NCBI RefSeq assembly: GCF_947495625.1
Contig: NZ_CANLZW010000012.1
Coordinates: 62,001 to 126,000 of the forward strand
DNA: 64,000 nt
Direction of reading: 5' to 3'
Source of the DNA: an uncultured Cocleimonas sp.
GTDB taxonomy: Bacteria; Pseudomonadota; Gammaproteobacteria; Thiotrichales; Thiotrichaceae
Made by a program: the position numbers and the translations under genes. Positions 27,957 to 36,276 of the stretch are shown in pieces; within the stretch, counting starts at the first letter, position 1, and every line of letters starts with the position of its first letter. The notes beneath the pieces are model-generated. The model ran no database searches, was not told the DNA's origin, and saw only the letters and a list, made by a program, of their open reading frames with translations.

Positions 27957-28604
27957 ATGAAAATTGTATCAATCAAACGATTGGTTTTATTACTAATCCT
28001 TAGTTTTGGAAGTGTTTTGACACTACCTGCGTATGCATGGCCAGATACTGACGAAATGAATATGTGCGGTGCCGCGGCTAAAAATGTACGTGCTTACGGT
28101 GGTCAATTTCGAGGTTGGGCAGCTCATGACAATTATATAGCGCAACGCGGAAAAGGGTATTACTACCGCACTAATTGTCCTGAGTCAAAAGCAACAAAGA
28201 ACTACAAAGGCAAGAACTGGACGCCTGGTTCGAAGATGCGCGTTAAACCCAAAATGTATAAAAAGCGTATGCACAAAAAACATAGAATGCATAAGAAACA
28301 CCACGCTCACAATCCTAATCACAAGAACCATGCAGATTGTATTCGCGTTGATGCTATGAATAATAGCGCTACTTTTATTAAAAAAGCGAATCGCGGGTTA
28401 CAAGCAAATCGCTTACAAACAGTCGACGCTAACTTTTACCGTCAGGCTCAAGCTGTGTTGAATAAGACTAAAGTGAAGCGCGTGGCTAAAGTCCATAGAA
28501 AAGCGCATAACCCAAATCATAAAAATCATGCAGATTGCATTCGTGTTGATGGTATGAATGGATCAAATAGCAGTGCAGTAAGAGTTATTCGAAGAATCCG
28601 TTAA
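27957..28604 (+). CDS. Secreted His- and Lys-rich protein with an internal duplication, unknown function
   Basis: About 215 residues from the ATG at 27957, chosen because GGAG lies 9 bp upstream; an ATG at 27942 is in frame. A signal peptide (MKIVSIKRLVLLLILSFG... to PAYA) is followed by a basic mature protein. A His/Lys tract (MHKKHRMHKKHH) precedes AHNPNHKNHADCIRVDAMN (28305-28361), and the same phrase returns as AHNPNHKNHADCIRVDGMN (28503-28559) with many synonymous base changes. Paired His and single Cys per unit suggest metal or surface binding. I do not recognise the family. It overlaps the convergent YqfO-like gene by 4 bp. Confidence 0.75.
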   Translation: MKIVSIKRLVLLLILSFGSVLTLPAYAWPDTDEMNMCGAAAKNVRAYGGQFRGWAAHDNYIAQRGKGYYYRTNCPESKATKNYKGKNWTPGSKMRVKPKMYKKRMHKKHRMHKKHHAHNPNHKNHADCIRVDAMNNSATFIKKANRGLQANRLQTVDANFYRQAQAVLNKTKVKRVAKVHRKAHNPNHKNHADCIRVDGMNGSNSSAVRVIRRIR

Positions 28605-28978
28605 AACGTTTCTAGCTTAATTACTGAAAAAGCAGGCACCTCATAAGGGTGGCTGCTTTTTAATGTCTGAACTACTGATTTAAGGTATTCACGGGTACAA
28701 ACCATTTCAACCTTAAATTCTTCTATTCTTTCAAGCGCATTAACCTCACCGATATGGGGTTTACTTCCACGCAGTGGTTTAAACTGACCTTGCCCTAACG
28801 TTTGCCATGCGCATTCCTGATAATTTCCAATATTTCCCCCACCAGCATCAAACATGGCTTGTTTGACAGTTTCGCAATTTTTAACTGGAACATAGAAGCT
28901 TATTTGAAATAAATCAGTTATTGATTGAGAAGGTCTATTAAGTCTTTCTTTATTGGAGTCTTGGTATTGTTTAGACAT
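28601..28978 (-). CDS. YqfO/NIF3-insert-like small protein
   Basis: 125 residues. The core FQISFYVPVKNCETVKQAMFDAGGGNIGNYQECAWQTLGQGQF and the end SHPYEVPAFSVIKLE match the CutA-like domain that is inserted in NIF3-family YqfO proteins and also occurs alone in gammaproteobacteria. Its function is unknown; the fold suggests a trimeric, perhaps metal-binding, protein. The first 25 residues are polar and poorly conserved in type, so the true start could be later. It is divergent from lipA with a 117-bp gap. Confidence 0.7.
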   Translation of the reverse strand: MSKQYQDSNKERLNRPSQSITDLFQISFYVPVKNCETVKQAMFDAGGGNIGNYQECAWQTLGQGQFKPLRGSKPHIGEVNALERIEEFKVEMVCTREYLKSVVQTLKSSHPYEVPAFSVIKLETF

Positions 28979-29095
28979 GGCGATATAATCCTCTATTACT
29001 TAATGGATAGCACAATTACGATTTGTAATTTGTGTAAGACTAAAATGAGCTTGTGGCTATAAGCAGCTAAAGGCTAAGAAGAGTTTAGGACGAAT

Positions 29096-30043
29096 ATGAG
29101 TGTGAAGAAAGCAGAACAGGGTGTGAAACTACGTGGTGCCGAAAAAGTAGCGCGAATCCCGATAAAAGTCATACCAAGTAAAGAAATCAAACGTAAACCT
29201 TCATGGATACGTGCCAAAGCACCTACAACGCCTGAAGTAAAACGCTTAAAAAAGATACTGCGTGAGCAGAAACTAAATACGGTTTGCGAAGAAGCAGCAT
29301 GCCCTAATTTGGGTGAGTGCTTCACTAAAGGCACAGCAACTTTCATGATTATGGGTGATATCTGTACACGTCGTTGTCCGTTTTGTGATGTCGGTCATGG
29401 TCGTCCAGAACCTTTAAACGTTGATGAGCCAGCAAGTCTGGCTGAAACCATACAAGCGATGGCACTTCGTTATGTTGTTATAACCTCAGTAGATCGCGAT
29501 GATTTGCGTGATGGCGGAGCACAACATTTTGTTGATTGCATAAATGCAGTTCGCGAAAGCAACCCAGACATTCAAATAGAAATCCTAACGCCTGATTTTA
29601 GAGGGCGCATGGATATTGCTCTAGAAATCATGACTAAATCTCCACCCGATGTATTCAACCATAATTTAGAAACTGTTCCTCGCCTGTATAAACAATCGCG
29701 CCCTGGTTCTGATTATCAATGGTCTCTGGATTTAATCAAAAAATTCAAAGTAATGCATCCTGGTATACCGACTAAATCAGGTCTGATGCTAGGGCTTGGT
29801 GAAGAAATTGATGAAGTCAAAGCCGTGATGCAGGATTTACGCGATCACAATTGCGACATGTTGACCCTTGGCCAATACCTGCAACCAAGTCTCGATCACT
29901 TGCCTGTAGAAAGATTCGTAACCCCAGATGAGTTTAAAGAGCTTGAAGTGGTAGGTTACGAGATGGGATTCTCGCATGTCGCAAGTGGTCCAATGGTGCG
30001 ATCATCTTATTTTGCTGATGAGCAGGCAGCTGGTGTCATTTAG
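29096..30043 (+). CDS. lipA: Lipoyl synthase
   Basis: 315 residues. LipA inserts two sulfurs into octanoyl-lipoyl domains of 2-oxoacid dehydrogenases and the glycine cleavage system. The sacrificial auxiliary cluster Cys are Cys64, Cys69 and Cys75 ([12 protein letters not shown]). The radical-SAM cluster Cys are Cys90, Cys94 and Cys97 (CTRRCPFC). Conserved [16 protein letters not shown] and the C-terminal [16 protein letters not shown] with the Ser ligand are present. An AGGA Shine-Dalgarno sequence precedes the ATG. No lipB is adjacent. A palindromic repeat pair follows and should terminate it. Confidence 0.97.
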   Translation: MSVKKAEQGVKLRGAEKVARIPIKVIPSKEIKRKPSWIRAKAPTTPEVKRLKKILREQKLNTVCEEAACPNLGECFTKGTATFMIMGDICTRRCPFCDVGHGRPEPLNVDEPASLAETIQAMALRYVVITSVDRDDLRDGGAQHFVDCINAVRESNPDIQIEILTPDFRGRMDIALEIMTKSPPDVFNHNLETVPRLYKQSRPGSDYQWSLDLIKKFKVMHPGIPTKSGLMLGLGEEIDEVKAVMQDLRDHNCDMLTLGQYLQPSLDHLPVERFVTPDEFKELEVVGYEMGFSHVASGPMVRSSYFADEQAAGVI

Positions 30044-30058
30044 CTGCAAATAGAATGC

Positions 30059-30084
30059 AAAAAAGCCCTATAAGTAGGGGGTGT
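30059..30084 (+). repeat. G-run dispersed repeat, copy 8 (left arm of a palindrome)
   Basis: A-tract, GCCCTA, then TAAGTAGGGGGTGTA. It pairs with copy 9 to form a long hairpin between convergent lipA and darP. Confidence 0.88.
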
Positions 30085-30092
30085 AGTTAAAT

Positions 30093-30121
30093 GACACCCC
30101 CCTACTTATAGGGCTTTTTTT
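30093..30121 (-). repeat. G-run dispersed repeat, copy 9 (right arm of a palindrome)
   Basis: GACACCCCCCTACTTATA, GGGC and a seven-T tract: a full-strength copy with six Cs. Partner of copy 8. Confidence 0.88.
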
Positions 30122-30145
30122 GTGCAAGAATGAAATTAAACAGAA

Positions 30146-30679
30146 TTAATGGTTCTCTTGAAGTTCTTTCAAGTACTGGAACAATAAGCGTGACGACTTA
30201 GGCGGTTTATTCTGCTGAGCTTCTTTGCTGGCGTTTCTGACGAGTTGACGGATTTGTTGCCTATCCGCATCGATTTCAGTCACTAACTGTTCAATTAGAT
30301 CATTATCACCATTAATCAATTGATCCCGCCAGCTTTCAAGCTGATGAAAGTCCTCAACTTCTTTTTGTTGCGGCAATGCTAATTGCTTTAGTTCTAGTTG
30401 AATAGTATCGACGTCTTCTTCGTGCATAATGCTGGAGATAAAACGAAAATGCCTTTGTAGGGCGGCTTTCTTCATTTTTTTACCAGAAACCACTGCATCG
30501 TACATGCGTTCTGACAGCGTTATCTCTTCCAGTTTGTTTTGTGCAAGATCCACAAGTTCGCGTCCAAGATCATGCAAGACCTTCATGTCGCGTTTTAGCT
30601 GGGTCTTATTCGGGCGAATTTTGTAAGGCTCGCCAGTATGCGGGTTTATATCTTCAAGTTGGTGTGAATTATCAGTCAT
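30146..30679 (-). CDS. darP: DarP (YjgA), ribosome biogenesis factor
   Basis: 177 residues, highly charged and helical, with no membrane segment. The N-terminal PNKTQLKRDMKVLHDLGRELVDL and the segment RHFRFISSIMHEEDVDTIQ are characteristic of the YjgA/DarP family, which assists 50S ribosomal subunit assembly in E. coli. Its ATG overlaps the murI stop (ATGACTGA), so translation is probably coupled to murI. It faces lipA across the palindromic terminator. Confidence 0.88.
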   Translation of the reverse strand: MTDNSHQLEDINPHTGEPYKIRPNKTQLKRDMKVLHDLGRELVDLAQNKLEEITLSERMYDAVVSGKKMKKAALQRHFRFISSIMHEEDVDTIQLELKQLALPQQKEVEDFHQLESWRDQLINGDNDLIEQLVTEIDADRQQIRQLVRNASKEAQQNKPPKSSRLLFQYLKELQENH

Positions 30680-31601
30680 GGTTGTATTCTAGCGCAGGAA
30701 GGGCTTTTATGGCTATGGGATTGATAGATTTCTGTGAACTGCGTTGCCATAAATACTTCATGCTTTTAAGGGTGATTGGGTTTGTACTGCTGTTATAAAA
30801 GCTGATTTTACCCAAATGGTTCTGTTTTTCGCCAAAAGGATCAGTCTTTCGATCTACGATTCTTTCCAGATTATACTGTTTCAAAACACGTTGTAATTGC
30901 AATGCCACCGGTTTACCTGTTTCTAGAATCATTATATTTCTATTATTGAGATTATTATTCTTGGTAATGTTGCTTTGTGGACTATGACTATCGTTAATAA
31001 TGTCTCGGATGGCATCGATTAAGAAAGGGTAATGTGTACAGCCGAGAATTAAAGCATCAACACCCTCTGTAAGTAGGGGGGTGATGTAGTGTTTCAATAA
31101 AGTTTTTGTCTTATCGGACTCAAGTTCACATGCTTCTACTTGTTCTACCAAGCCTTGGCATGCTTGGGCTAGCACGCGTTTTCCCTCCGCATATTGTTCA
31201 GTTAAGCCTAACAGTCGTTCACTGTTTATTGTACGTTGAGTCGCTAGAACCCCGATAATACCATTTCTGCTTAGTTTGCTTGCAGGCTTGATAGCTGGTT
31301 CTAAACCAATCATAGGAACATCAAGTTTTTCTCTTAAAAGATCAATAGCTTCAGCCGTCGCAGTATTGCAGGCAACAACAATGGCTTTTACACCCTGATC
31401 TAAAAGGAATTCTGCAACTTCAAGAGAGCGATCTCGGACATATTCTGCACTGTTATCGCCATAAGGCGCGTGGGCGGAATCGCCAACATAGATTAGATTT
31501 TCATGGGGAAGAAGTTGGTGGATTTCCCGAAGTACGGAAAGTCCACCAAGTCCTGAATCAAAAACACCTATTGGGCAAGGATCACCCAAACTGAAAGACA
31601 T
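30672..31601 (-). CDS. murI: Glutamate racemase
   Basis: 309 residues. MurI makes D-glutamate for peptidoglycan. Catalytic Cys are in VVACNTATAEA and ILGCTHYPFL, with substrate-binding FDSGLGGLSVL and YVGDSAHAPYGD. The C-terminal part has an unusual low-complexity stretch (SPQSNITKNNNLNNRN) inside the last third, longer than usual. The segment HYITPLLTEGVDALIL is encoded by the C-rich strand of repeat copy 10, with no length change relative to the usual PLxxxGVDTLVLGCTHY pattern. It overlaps darP. Confidence 0.95.
   Translation of the reverse strand: MSFSLGDPCPIGVFDSGLGGLSVLREIHQLLPHENLIYVGDSAHAPYGDNSAEYVRDRSLEVAEFLLDQGVKAIVVACNTATAEAIDLLREKLDVPMIGLEPAIKPASKLSRNGIIGVLATQRTINSERLLGLTEQYAEGKRVLAQACQGLVEQVEACELESDKTKTLLKHYITPLLTEGVDALILGCTHYPFLIDAIRDIINDSHSPQSNITKNNNLNNRNIMILETGKPVALQLQRVLKQYNLERIVDRKTDPFGEKQNHLGKISFYNSSTNPITLKSMKYLWQRSSQKSINPIAIKALPALEYNHD
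31058..31085 (+). repeat. G-run dispersed repeat, copy 10, inside murI
   Basis: GTAAGTAGGGGGGTGAT, an exact match to the 14-base core, within the murI reading frame (sense: ATCACCCCCCTACTTAC, encoding ITPLLT). The A-tract side is lost (CACCCTCT instead). Confidence 0.75.
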
Positions 31602-31642
31602 TTTACTGATTATTAATCATTATAAATGATAGCTAAGCGATC

Positions 31643-33322
31643 TTAACGACCACGAATATAATTAATCATTGCATTATATTTTGGTGATGTAGTTCCTGCT
31701 TTTTCTAGCATTGGGAAGTAATTACGATCATCTATAGCTGCAATACCATTAAAATGCATTAGCATGCCGCCGCCAGCTCGATTCCAGGCTCTAAGGTATT
31801 TAGTGTAGGCATTACCCATCTGTGGGTTTTTATTAGCATTGGCAAATAGGCTAAAAATACGTGGATCTTTGATTCGGTGTTGACCATCAACACGCAGTAA
31901 ATGCTGTCCACCTTCGTAAGCGAGCAATTGCACACCGTATTTTTTGGTAATTGCTACATTTTTAACCACACGGTCTTGTATGGCATTTTCAATTGCGCCA
32001 CCTGGGTAATTATCTTTTGCGAGTCCGCCATTCATGATCTCTCTGAATAGCTGTCCCATACCTGCATTGCCTTGTGCTGCCCAGCGCTTAACCAGTGGAC
32101 GATTTTCGATACGTGCAATGTAATCACCAAAATATGGTGCAACCGCATACGCATCGAATGACTTGTAGCAATTGCCACCAGCAAGAGGGCAGGTCATTAA
32201 TTCTTCCGCCATTTTTGGTGCCGAACCATAAGCCGAAACAACACAAACAGCACGGTTGCCTAACACTTGCTTGAAGATACGACACATTTCACGACTACGT
32301 TTAGCGTTGTAGTTAAGTGCTAAGAATAAACGACGAGTGCCAACATTTTTGATGTCTAGCTTGCCGCGAGGCCATAATTTTAAAGCTTTGCGCGTCGCAT
32401 CATGCGTCGCTGGATACATTGAATTCCATATCTCATTAGAATTTTCTACATACACTTTATGTCTACCGTTTAAGCGTGCTTTTACGGTTTGTGCAAACTT
32501 GCGATAGAAATCATCCGAGGCTAAATGTGGCATTGAAAACCAAGGGTCAGCCTGACTTTGGTTCGCTAGATCAACCATTGTTTCAACAGGCATGCCGGCA
32601 TTGTGATTGTAAAATGCAGATTGTGGAGTAGCGCGTTGATGCCATTCTGCCAGCTTGGTTAACTTGGTGTTCTGCCAAGGCATGAAGCGAATAGAATTAA
32701 AGTTACGTGATGTCTTTAAGTATTCTGGGTTGAAAGTCTGACGGGTATAAATGCCCGCATACTTCTGCGGAATTACTTTGATGTTGCGAATGTAATTACG
32801 TGGATTGATACGGGTAATATGTAAACGTAGATTACGTTTAGCCGAACGTAAATTGAAGTCGATGCGGCCCGGAATTTGACGAGTTACTTCTACATCGCCA
32901 TGTACTTTAATGTCTGCATCACCTTCGTAGGTCACGAAATGTCTGCCGACAGGGAAATTGTCTGGCATATCCCATATTGCATTAATCGATGTATAAACAG
33001 GGCGTTCGCCACGCGCAGGTAAACGGGTTGGCCAACCGTTTCTGTCAACAGGGACTTGATCAGACTCTTTGGTATTAAAAGATGATTTCTTTGTACAGCC
33101 AGGATCGATAGGGCGATTTTGCTGCCAGTTAAATTCACACGATGTTATCCAGCCGCGTGATATTTTGAAGATGTCGATGAAAGGGTTTGATGAAGCTAAA
33201 TGATGTAAGCCACTGGTGTTATAACCAAGGCGATTACCAGGAGCAGCTTGTGTGGCGGTTGATAATGACAGAACGAGCGATGCCAAAAGTGTACTGCTAA
33301 GCAGCTTGATAGATAACTTCAT
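31643..33322 (-). CDS. Secreted glycoside-hydrolase-like protein (clan GH-A type), family unassigned
   Basis: 559 residues with a signal peptide (MKLSIKLLSSTLLASLVLSLSTATQA, cut near residue 26). The N-terminal 200 residues look beta-rich (FVTYEGDADIKVHGDVEV...IPGRIDFNL). The C-terminal part has VYVENSNEIWN, where Asn296-Glu297 fits the NE acid/base of clan GH-A barrels, and LLAYEGGQHLL, where Glu470 fits the nucleophile strand. Large PHLASDDFYRKFAQTVKARL precedes. A polysaccharide-active enzyme or binding protein is inferred; I cannot name the substrate. It stands alone, with a 343-bp upstream region. Confidence 0.6.
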   Translation of the reverse strand: MKLSIKLLSSTLLASLVLSLSTATQAAPGNRLGYNTSGLHHLASSNPFIDIFKISRGWITSCEFNWQQNRPIDPGCTKKSSFNTKESDQVPVDRNGWPTRLPARGERPVYTSINAIWDMPDNFPVGRHFVTYEGDADIKVHGDVEVTRQIPGRIDFNLRSAKRNLRLHITRINPRNYIRNIKVIPQKYAGIYTRQTFNPEYLKTSRNFNSIRFMPWQNTKLTKLAEWHQRATPQSAFYNHNAGMPVETMVDLANQSQADPWFSMPHLASDDFYRKFAQTVKARLNGRHKVYVENSNEIWNSMYPATHDATRKALKLWPRGKLDIKNVGTRRLFLALNYNAKRSREMCRIFKQVLGNRAVCVVSAYGSAPKMAEELMTCPLAGGNCYKSFDAYAVAPYFGDYIARIENRPLVKRWAAQGNAGMGQLFREIMNGGLAKDNYPGGAIENAIQDRVVKNVAITKKYGVQLLAYEGGQHLLRVDGQHRIKDPRIFSLFANANKNPQMGNAYTKYLRAWNRAGGGMLMHFNGIAAIDDRNYFPMLEKAGTTSPKYNAMINYIRGR

Positions 33323-33409
33323 ATTTATTCTTTATTCCTATGATTTTCTGGCAAATAAATCAAAACTGCCTAGAGTTTTTTTGCCTTATATTCGAACTGT
33401 AAAAGCGCT

Positions 33410-33426
33410 CAAGCGTGATACGCTTG
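33410..33426. promoter_or_regulatory. Inverted repeat upstream of the glycoside-hydrolase-like gene
   Basis: CAAGCG, 5-base spacer TGATA, CGCTTG: a perfect 6-bp inverted repeat about 90 bp upstream of the start at 33322, in the 343-bp gap 33323-33665. It may be an operator, or a weak hairpin since TTTT follows a few bases on in the leftward direction. The rest of the gap holds repeat copy 11 and otherwise featureless AT-rich sequence. Confidence 0.35.
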
Positions 33427-33553
33427 CTACTTCTTTGACAGACCCCTTTTGAATAGTTCAGGCGATTTTAACCTTTCCTTGAGTGGCTTGCACGAATATA
33501 TGTAAGTTTATGAATTACTTCTGGTTAATCGTTAGTTTACTTTGTAAACAAGC

Positions 33554-33582
33554 AAAAAAGTGCCCGTAAGTGGGGAGGTGGC
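33554..33582 (+). repeat. G-run dispersed repeat, copy 11 (diverged)
   Basis: Six-A tract, GTGCCCG, then TAAGTGGGGAGGTGGC. It has two substitutions in the core. It lies 84 bp past the stop of the sulfite-oxidase-like gene, with the C-rich strand and T-tract in that gene's direction; GCC and GGGC could pair. Confidence 0.75.
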
Positions 33583-33665
33583 TTTTCTAGGCTCACCAAG
33601 AGCCAAGAAATTCCATCGTAGATCCCAGAATAAATAACGTTCTTTAATCCCCAGCAACAATAGAT

Positions 33666-34817
33666 TTAAACATTGCTTAAATCATCTTCAACCCAGACTT
33701 CAGTGATCTGAACACAATTATTCCCAAACCCTGAATTATCCCAGGGAGGCTCAAGCGGTTGGGTGTCGCCATTGGCATCTGTGGCTCGGCACTTAAGTTG
33801 ATGGTATCCCGTTTCTGCTTGCCAGTTAAATTCCCAGCGGCTCCAGGCATATTTTTCATTAGCGGGAAATAATTCAGCTTCGAACCAATCCTCGTCAATT
33901 CCAACTTCTACTTTTGTGATGGGTGTGCCAAAGCCAGACCATGCACGACCTTGCAAAAGTGTTTCGCCTGCTTCTAATAATCGTTTGCGCGTATACCAGT
34001 CTGGTTTTCCCGGCGGTACCATTAATGACTTTACTCGAATGGCTGAAACTGGTGTGCCTTTGTCATCCTTATCTTTTCGATAAACATAGGTTCCAACTTG
34101 CTGATAACCTTGAAATTCATAGTCTATGGCTTCGATGCGGTTTAACCATTTCACGCTTGCCATGCCGTACCAGCCTGGCACTACTAATCGTAATGGAAAA
34201 CCGTGTTGTGGCGGCAACGGTTGGCCGTTAATTTCCCATGCCAGCATTATGTCTGGGTTATTTGCCATTTCGATACTCAGTGCGCGTGAAAAATCATGCT
34301 GTACGCCAGAGTCAACGCCTTCATCGGCGCCACTAAATACCCATTGTATTGCTTCGGTTTTAACATCTGCGGTTTTTAAAACATCGATCAGGCGTGTGCC
34401 TTTCCACTCTGCTGTGCCAACAGCTTCATACGTCCATGGCATGCTTGGCCAATGTGGCTTTAATAAGGCTCGACCATTACCTGCGCATTCCAGTGTTACT
34501 TGCTGAGTGATTTGTGGGAGTGACTTGAGGTAATCCATATCCAGCGTCATCGGATTATTGACCAATCCGCCAATTTCTAAAGACCATTGTTTTTCATCCT
34601 GAACATAAGGGATATCAAAATGACTGAGTAAATAATGCATGCCGATAGGGGTAACATCATGGCGTAAGGTTTCTAACGCGATACCTGAGTTACGATTTGC
34701 TAATAGCACTTCAAAATGATTGAAGTCTGTTTCTGAGTGTTTCTTGCTTTCCGGATTCAGAATAGGGTTAACAGTTGGATCTTTTTTTTGCATGGCTTTG
34801 GTCCGTTTTATCATCAC
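33666..34817 (-). CDS. Sulfite-oxidase-like molybdopterin oxidoreductase
   Basis: 383 residues of the sulfite oxidase fold. The Moco-binding Cys is Cys111 in VTLECAGNGRALLKP. The conserved WKGTRLIDVL, GVQHDFSRAL and HGFPLRLVVPGWYGMASVKWL follow, and the C-terminal dimerisation (Mo-co_dimer) domain covers roughly 260-380. No Tat or Sec signal is evident at the N-terminus, unlike periplasmic SorA or MsrP, so a cytoplasmic location is suggested. No cytochrome partner is adjacent. Candidate activities are sulfite oxidation or a related oxo-transfer. It is divergent from the alcohol dehydrogenase. Confidence 0.83.
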   Translation of the reverse strand: MMIKRTKAMQKKDPTVNPILNPESKKHSETDFNHFEVLLANRNSGIALETLRHDVTPIGMHYLLSHFDIPYVQDEKQWSLEIGGLVNNPMTLDMDYLKSLPQITQQVTLECAGNGRALLKPHWPSMPWTYEAVGTAEWKGTRLIDVLKTADVKTEAIQWVFSGADEGVDSGVQHDFSRALSIEMANNPDIMLAWEINGQPLPPQHGFPLRLVVPGWYGMASVKWLNRIEAIDYEFQGYQQVGTYVYRKDKDDKGTPVSAIRVKSLMVPPGKPDWYTRKRLLEAGETLLQGRAWSGFGTPITKVEVGIDEDWFEAELFPANEKYAWSRWEFNWQAETGYHQLKCRATDANGDTQPLEPPWDNSGFGNNCVQITEVWVEDDLSNV

Positions 34818-35070
34818 AATCTAATTCTGCAACAATCTATTACAATAAAATTTCTTACAGCAAGAAGTATATGAATGATCTGCCGAGAAAACATATACAA
34901 AACATATATCAAACATAGATTATCAAAAATATGTTGATTATGTTTCTCTGTTAACACTCTTTATGAAAAACAATAAAATATCAATACTATACTTCTCAAA
35001 TAAATTACAGAGTTGTCATTTCCCTGTGTTTGTTTAAACAAGTAAATGAAATGAGCAAACCTAACTTTAC

Positions 35071-35105
35071 AAAGCAAAGCAAAGCAAAGCAAAGCAAAAC
35101 GAAAC
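35071..35105 (+). repeat. AAAGC pentanucleotide tandem repeat before the alcohol dehydrogenase gene
   Basis: Five perfect AAAGC units (35071-35095) and two imperfect ones (AAAAC, GAAAC) end 21 bp before the ATG at 35127. A short tandem repeat here could vary in number by slippage and alter promoter or leader spacing. The remaining 309-bp gap (34818-35126) is very AT-rich with loose CATATA repeats around 34890-34930. Confidence 0.75.
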
Positions 35106-35126
35106 AGCATAGCAAAGGAATAAAAA

Positions 35127-36164
35127 ATGAAAGCAGTCGGATATTTAAAGTCGTTACCTATTGATCAAGCAGACTCATTAATGGATATCGAGATAGAAAC
35201 TCCTGTAGCAACCGGTCGAGATATCTTAGTAAAAGTAGCAGCGGTTTCAGTAAACCCTGTTGATACTAAAGTAAGAATGCGAGCAGAAGCAGAAGGTGAT
35301 CAACATAAGATTCTCGGTTGGGATGCAGTAGGAGAAGTCGTCGCTGTCGGTGAAGATACAGAGTTATTTAAAGTTGGTGATCAAGTTTGGTATGCGGGAG
35401 ATATTACGCGCCAGGGTTCAAATTCTGAATTTCAATTGGTTGATGAGCGCATCGTCGGTACAAAACCATCATCACTGTCGAATGAAGAAGCAGCGGCAAT
35501 GCCTTTAACCGCTATTACGGCTTATGAATTGTTATTTGCCCGTTTAGATTTTACGCCAGGTCAAACAGATGCAGATGCGGAGGCAGGCTCACCTAAACCA
35601 ACTATCCTGATTATGGGCGCTGCAGGCGGCGTGGGTTCTATTTTAACGCAACTTGCAAAAAAGCTAACCAATGCAACAGTGATCGGTACGGCATCACGTC
35701 CAGAAAGCGAGCAATGGGTTCGTGATCTGGGAGCTGATCATGTAATCAATCATCACCAGCCTTTAGTTGCCCAATTAAATGATCTTGGTATTATTAATGT
35801 GACGCATGTTATCAGCCTTAATCATACAGAACAGCATTTTCCACAGTTGGTAGAAGCGTTGGCACCACAAGGCAAATTAGCACTTATCGATGATCCAGAA
35901 AACGGGCTTGATATAACGTTGCTTAAAGTTAAATCTTTATCTTTGCACTGGGAATTGATGTACACCCGTTCAATGTTCAACACATGGGATATGCAAAAAC
36001 AGCATGATTTGTTGAATCAGATTTCTCAGTTGATTGATGACGGTGTGATCAAAACAACCTTAGGCGAGAACTATGGCACAATAAATGCAGAAAATTTGAA
36101 GCGCGCGCATGCTCATATCGAAACGAATCAAGCGGTTGGTAAAGTGGTACTTGAAGGTTTTTAA
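35127..36164 (+). CDS. Zinc-type alcohol dehydrogenase / quinone oxidoreductase-like protein (MDR superfamily)
   Basis: 345 residues. The GroES-like half (VNPVDTKVRMRAE, LGWDAVGEVVAVGEDTELFKVGDQVWYAG) is followed by a Rossmann half (ILIMGAAGGVGSILTQLAKKLTNATVIGTASRPES). The Cys and His zinc ligands of true alcohol dehydrogenases are missing, as in the quinone-oxidoreductase branch and the zinc-binding ADH family annotated ZADH. It probably reduces enones or quinones with NADPH. GGAATAAAAAATG gives a good Shine-Dalgarno sequence. The tandem repeat upstream may affect its expression. Confidence 0.82.
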   Translation: MKAVGYLKSLPIDQADSLMDIEIETPVATGRDILVKVAAVSVNPVDTKVRMRAEAEGDQHKILGWDAVGEVVAVGEDTELFKVGDQVWYAGDITRQGSNSEFQLVDERIVGTKPSSLSNEEAAAMPLTAITAYELLFARLDFTPGQTDADAEAGSPKPTILIMGAAGGVGSILTQLAKKLTNATVIGTASRPESEQWVRDLGADHVINHHQPLVAQLNDLGIINVTHVISLNHTEQHFPQLVEALAPQGKLALIDDPENGLDITLLKVKSLSLHWELMYTRSMFNTWDMQKQHDLLNQISQLIDDGVIKTTLGENYGTINAENLKRAHAHIETNQAVGKVVLEGF

Positions 36165-36189
36165 ATAGGACCAAGCTTTTGACGTTTAT

Positions 36190-36224
36190 AAAAGGGTGAA
36201 TTGAGACTATCTATTCACCCTTTT
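36190..36224. terminator. Bidirectional intrinsic terminator between the dehydrogenase and livF
   Basis: AAAAGGGTGAAT, an 11-base loop, ATTCACCCTTTT: a perfect 12-bp inverted repeat flanked by A and T tracts, between convergent genes. Confidence 0.9.
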
Positions 36225-36276
36225 TATTATTCTAAATTCAAATTTCCAAGTGATTCTTTATACGTACTAATAACTC

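Larger units (their letters stand above)
30059..30121. terminator. Bidirectional terminator built from repeat copies 8 and 9
   Basis: The two repeat copies face each other G-run to C-run, giving about 23-25 bp arms (one G/C length difference) around a short loop near GTTAAAT. The arms end in A and T tracts outside the stem, the classic layout of an intrinsic terminator usable in both directions. It lies between the convergent lipA and darP stops. Confidence 0.88.
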
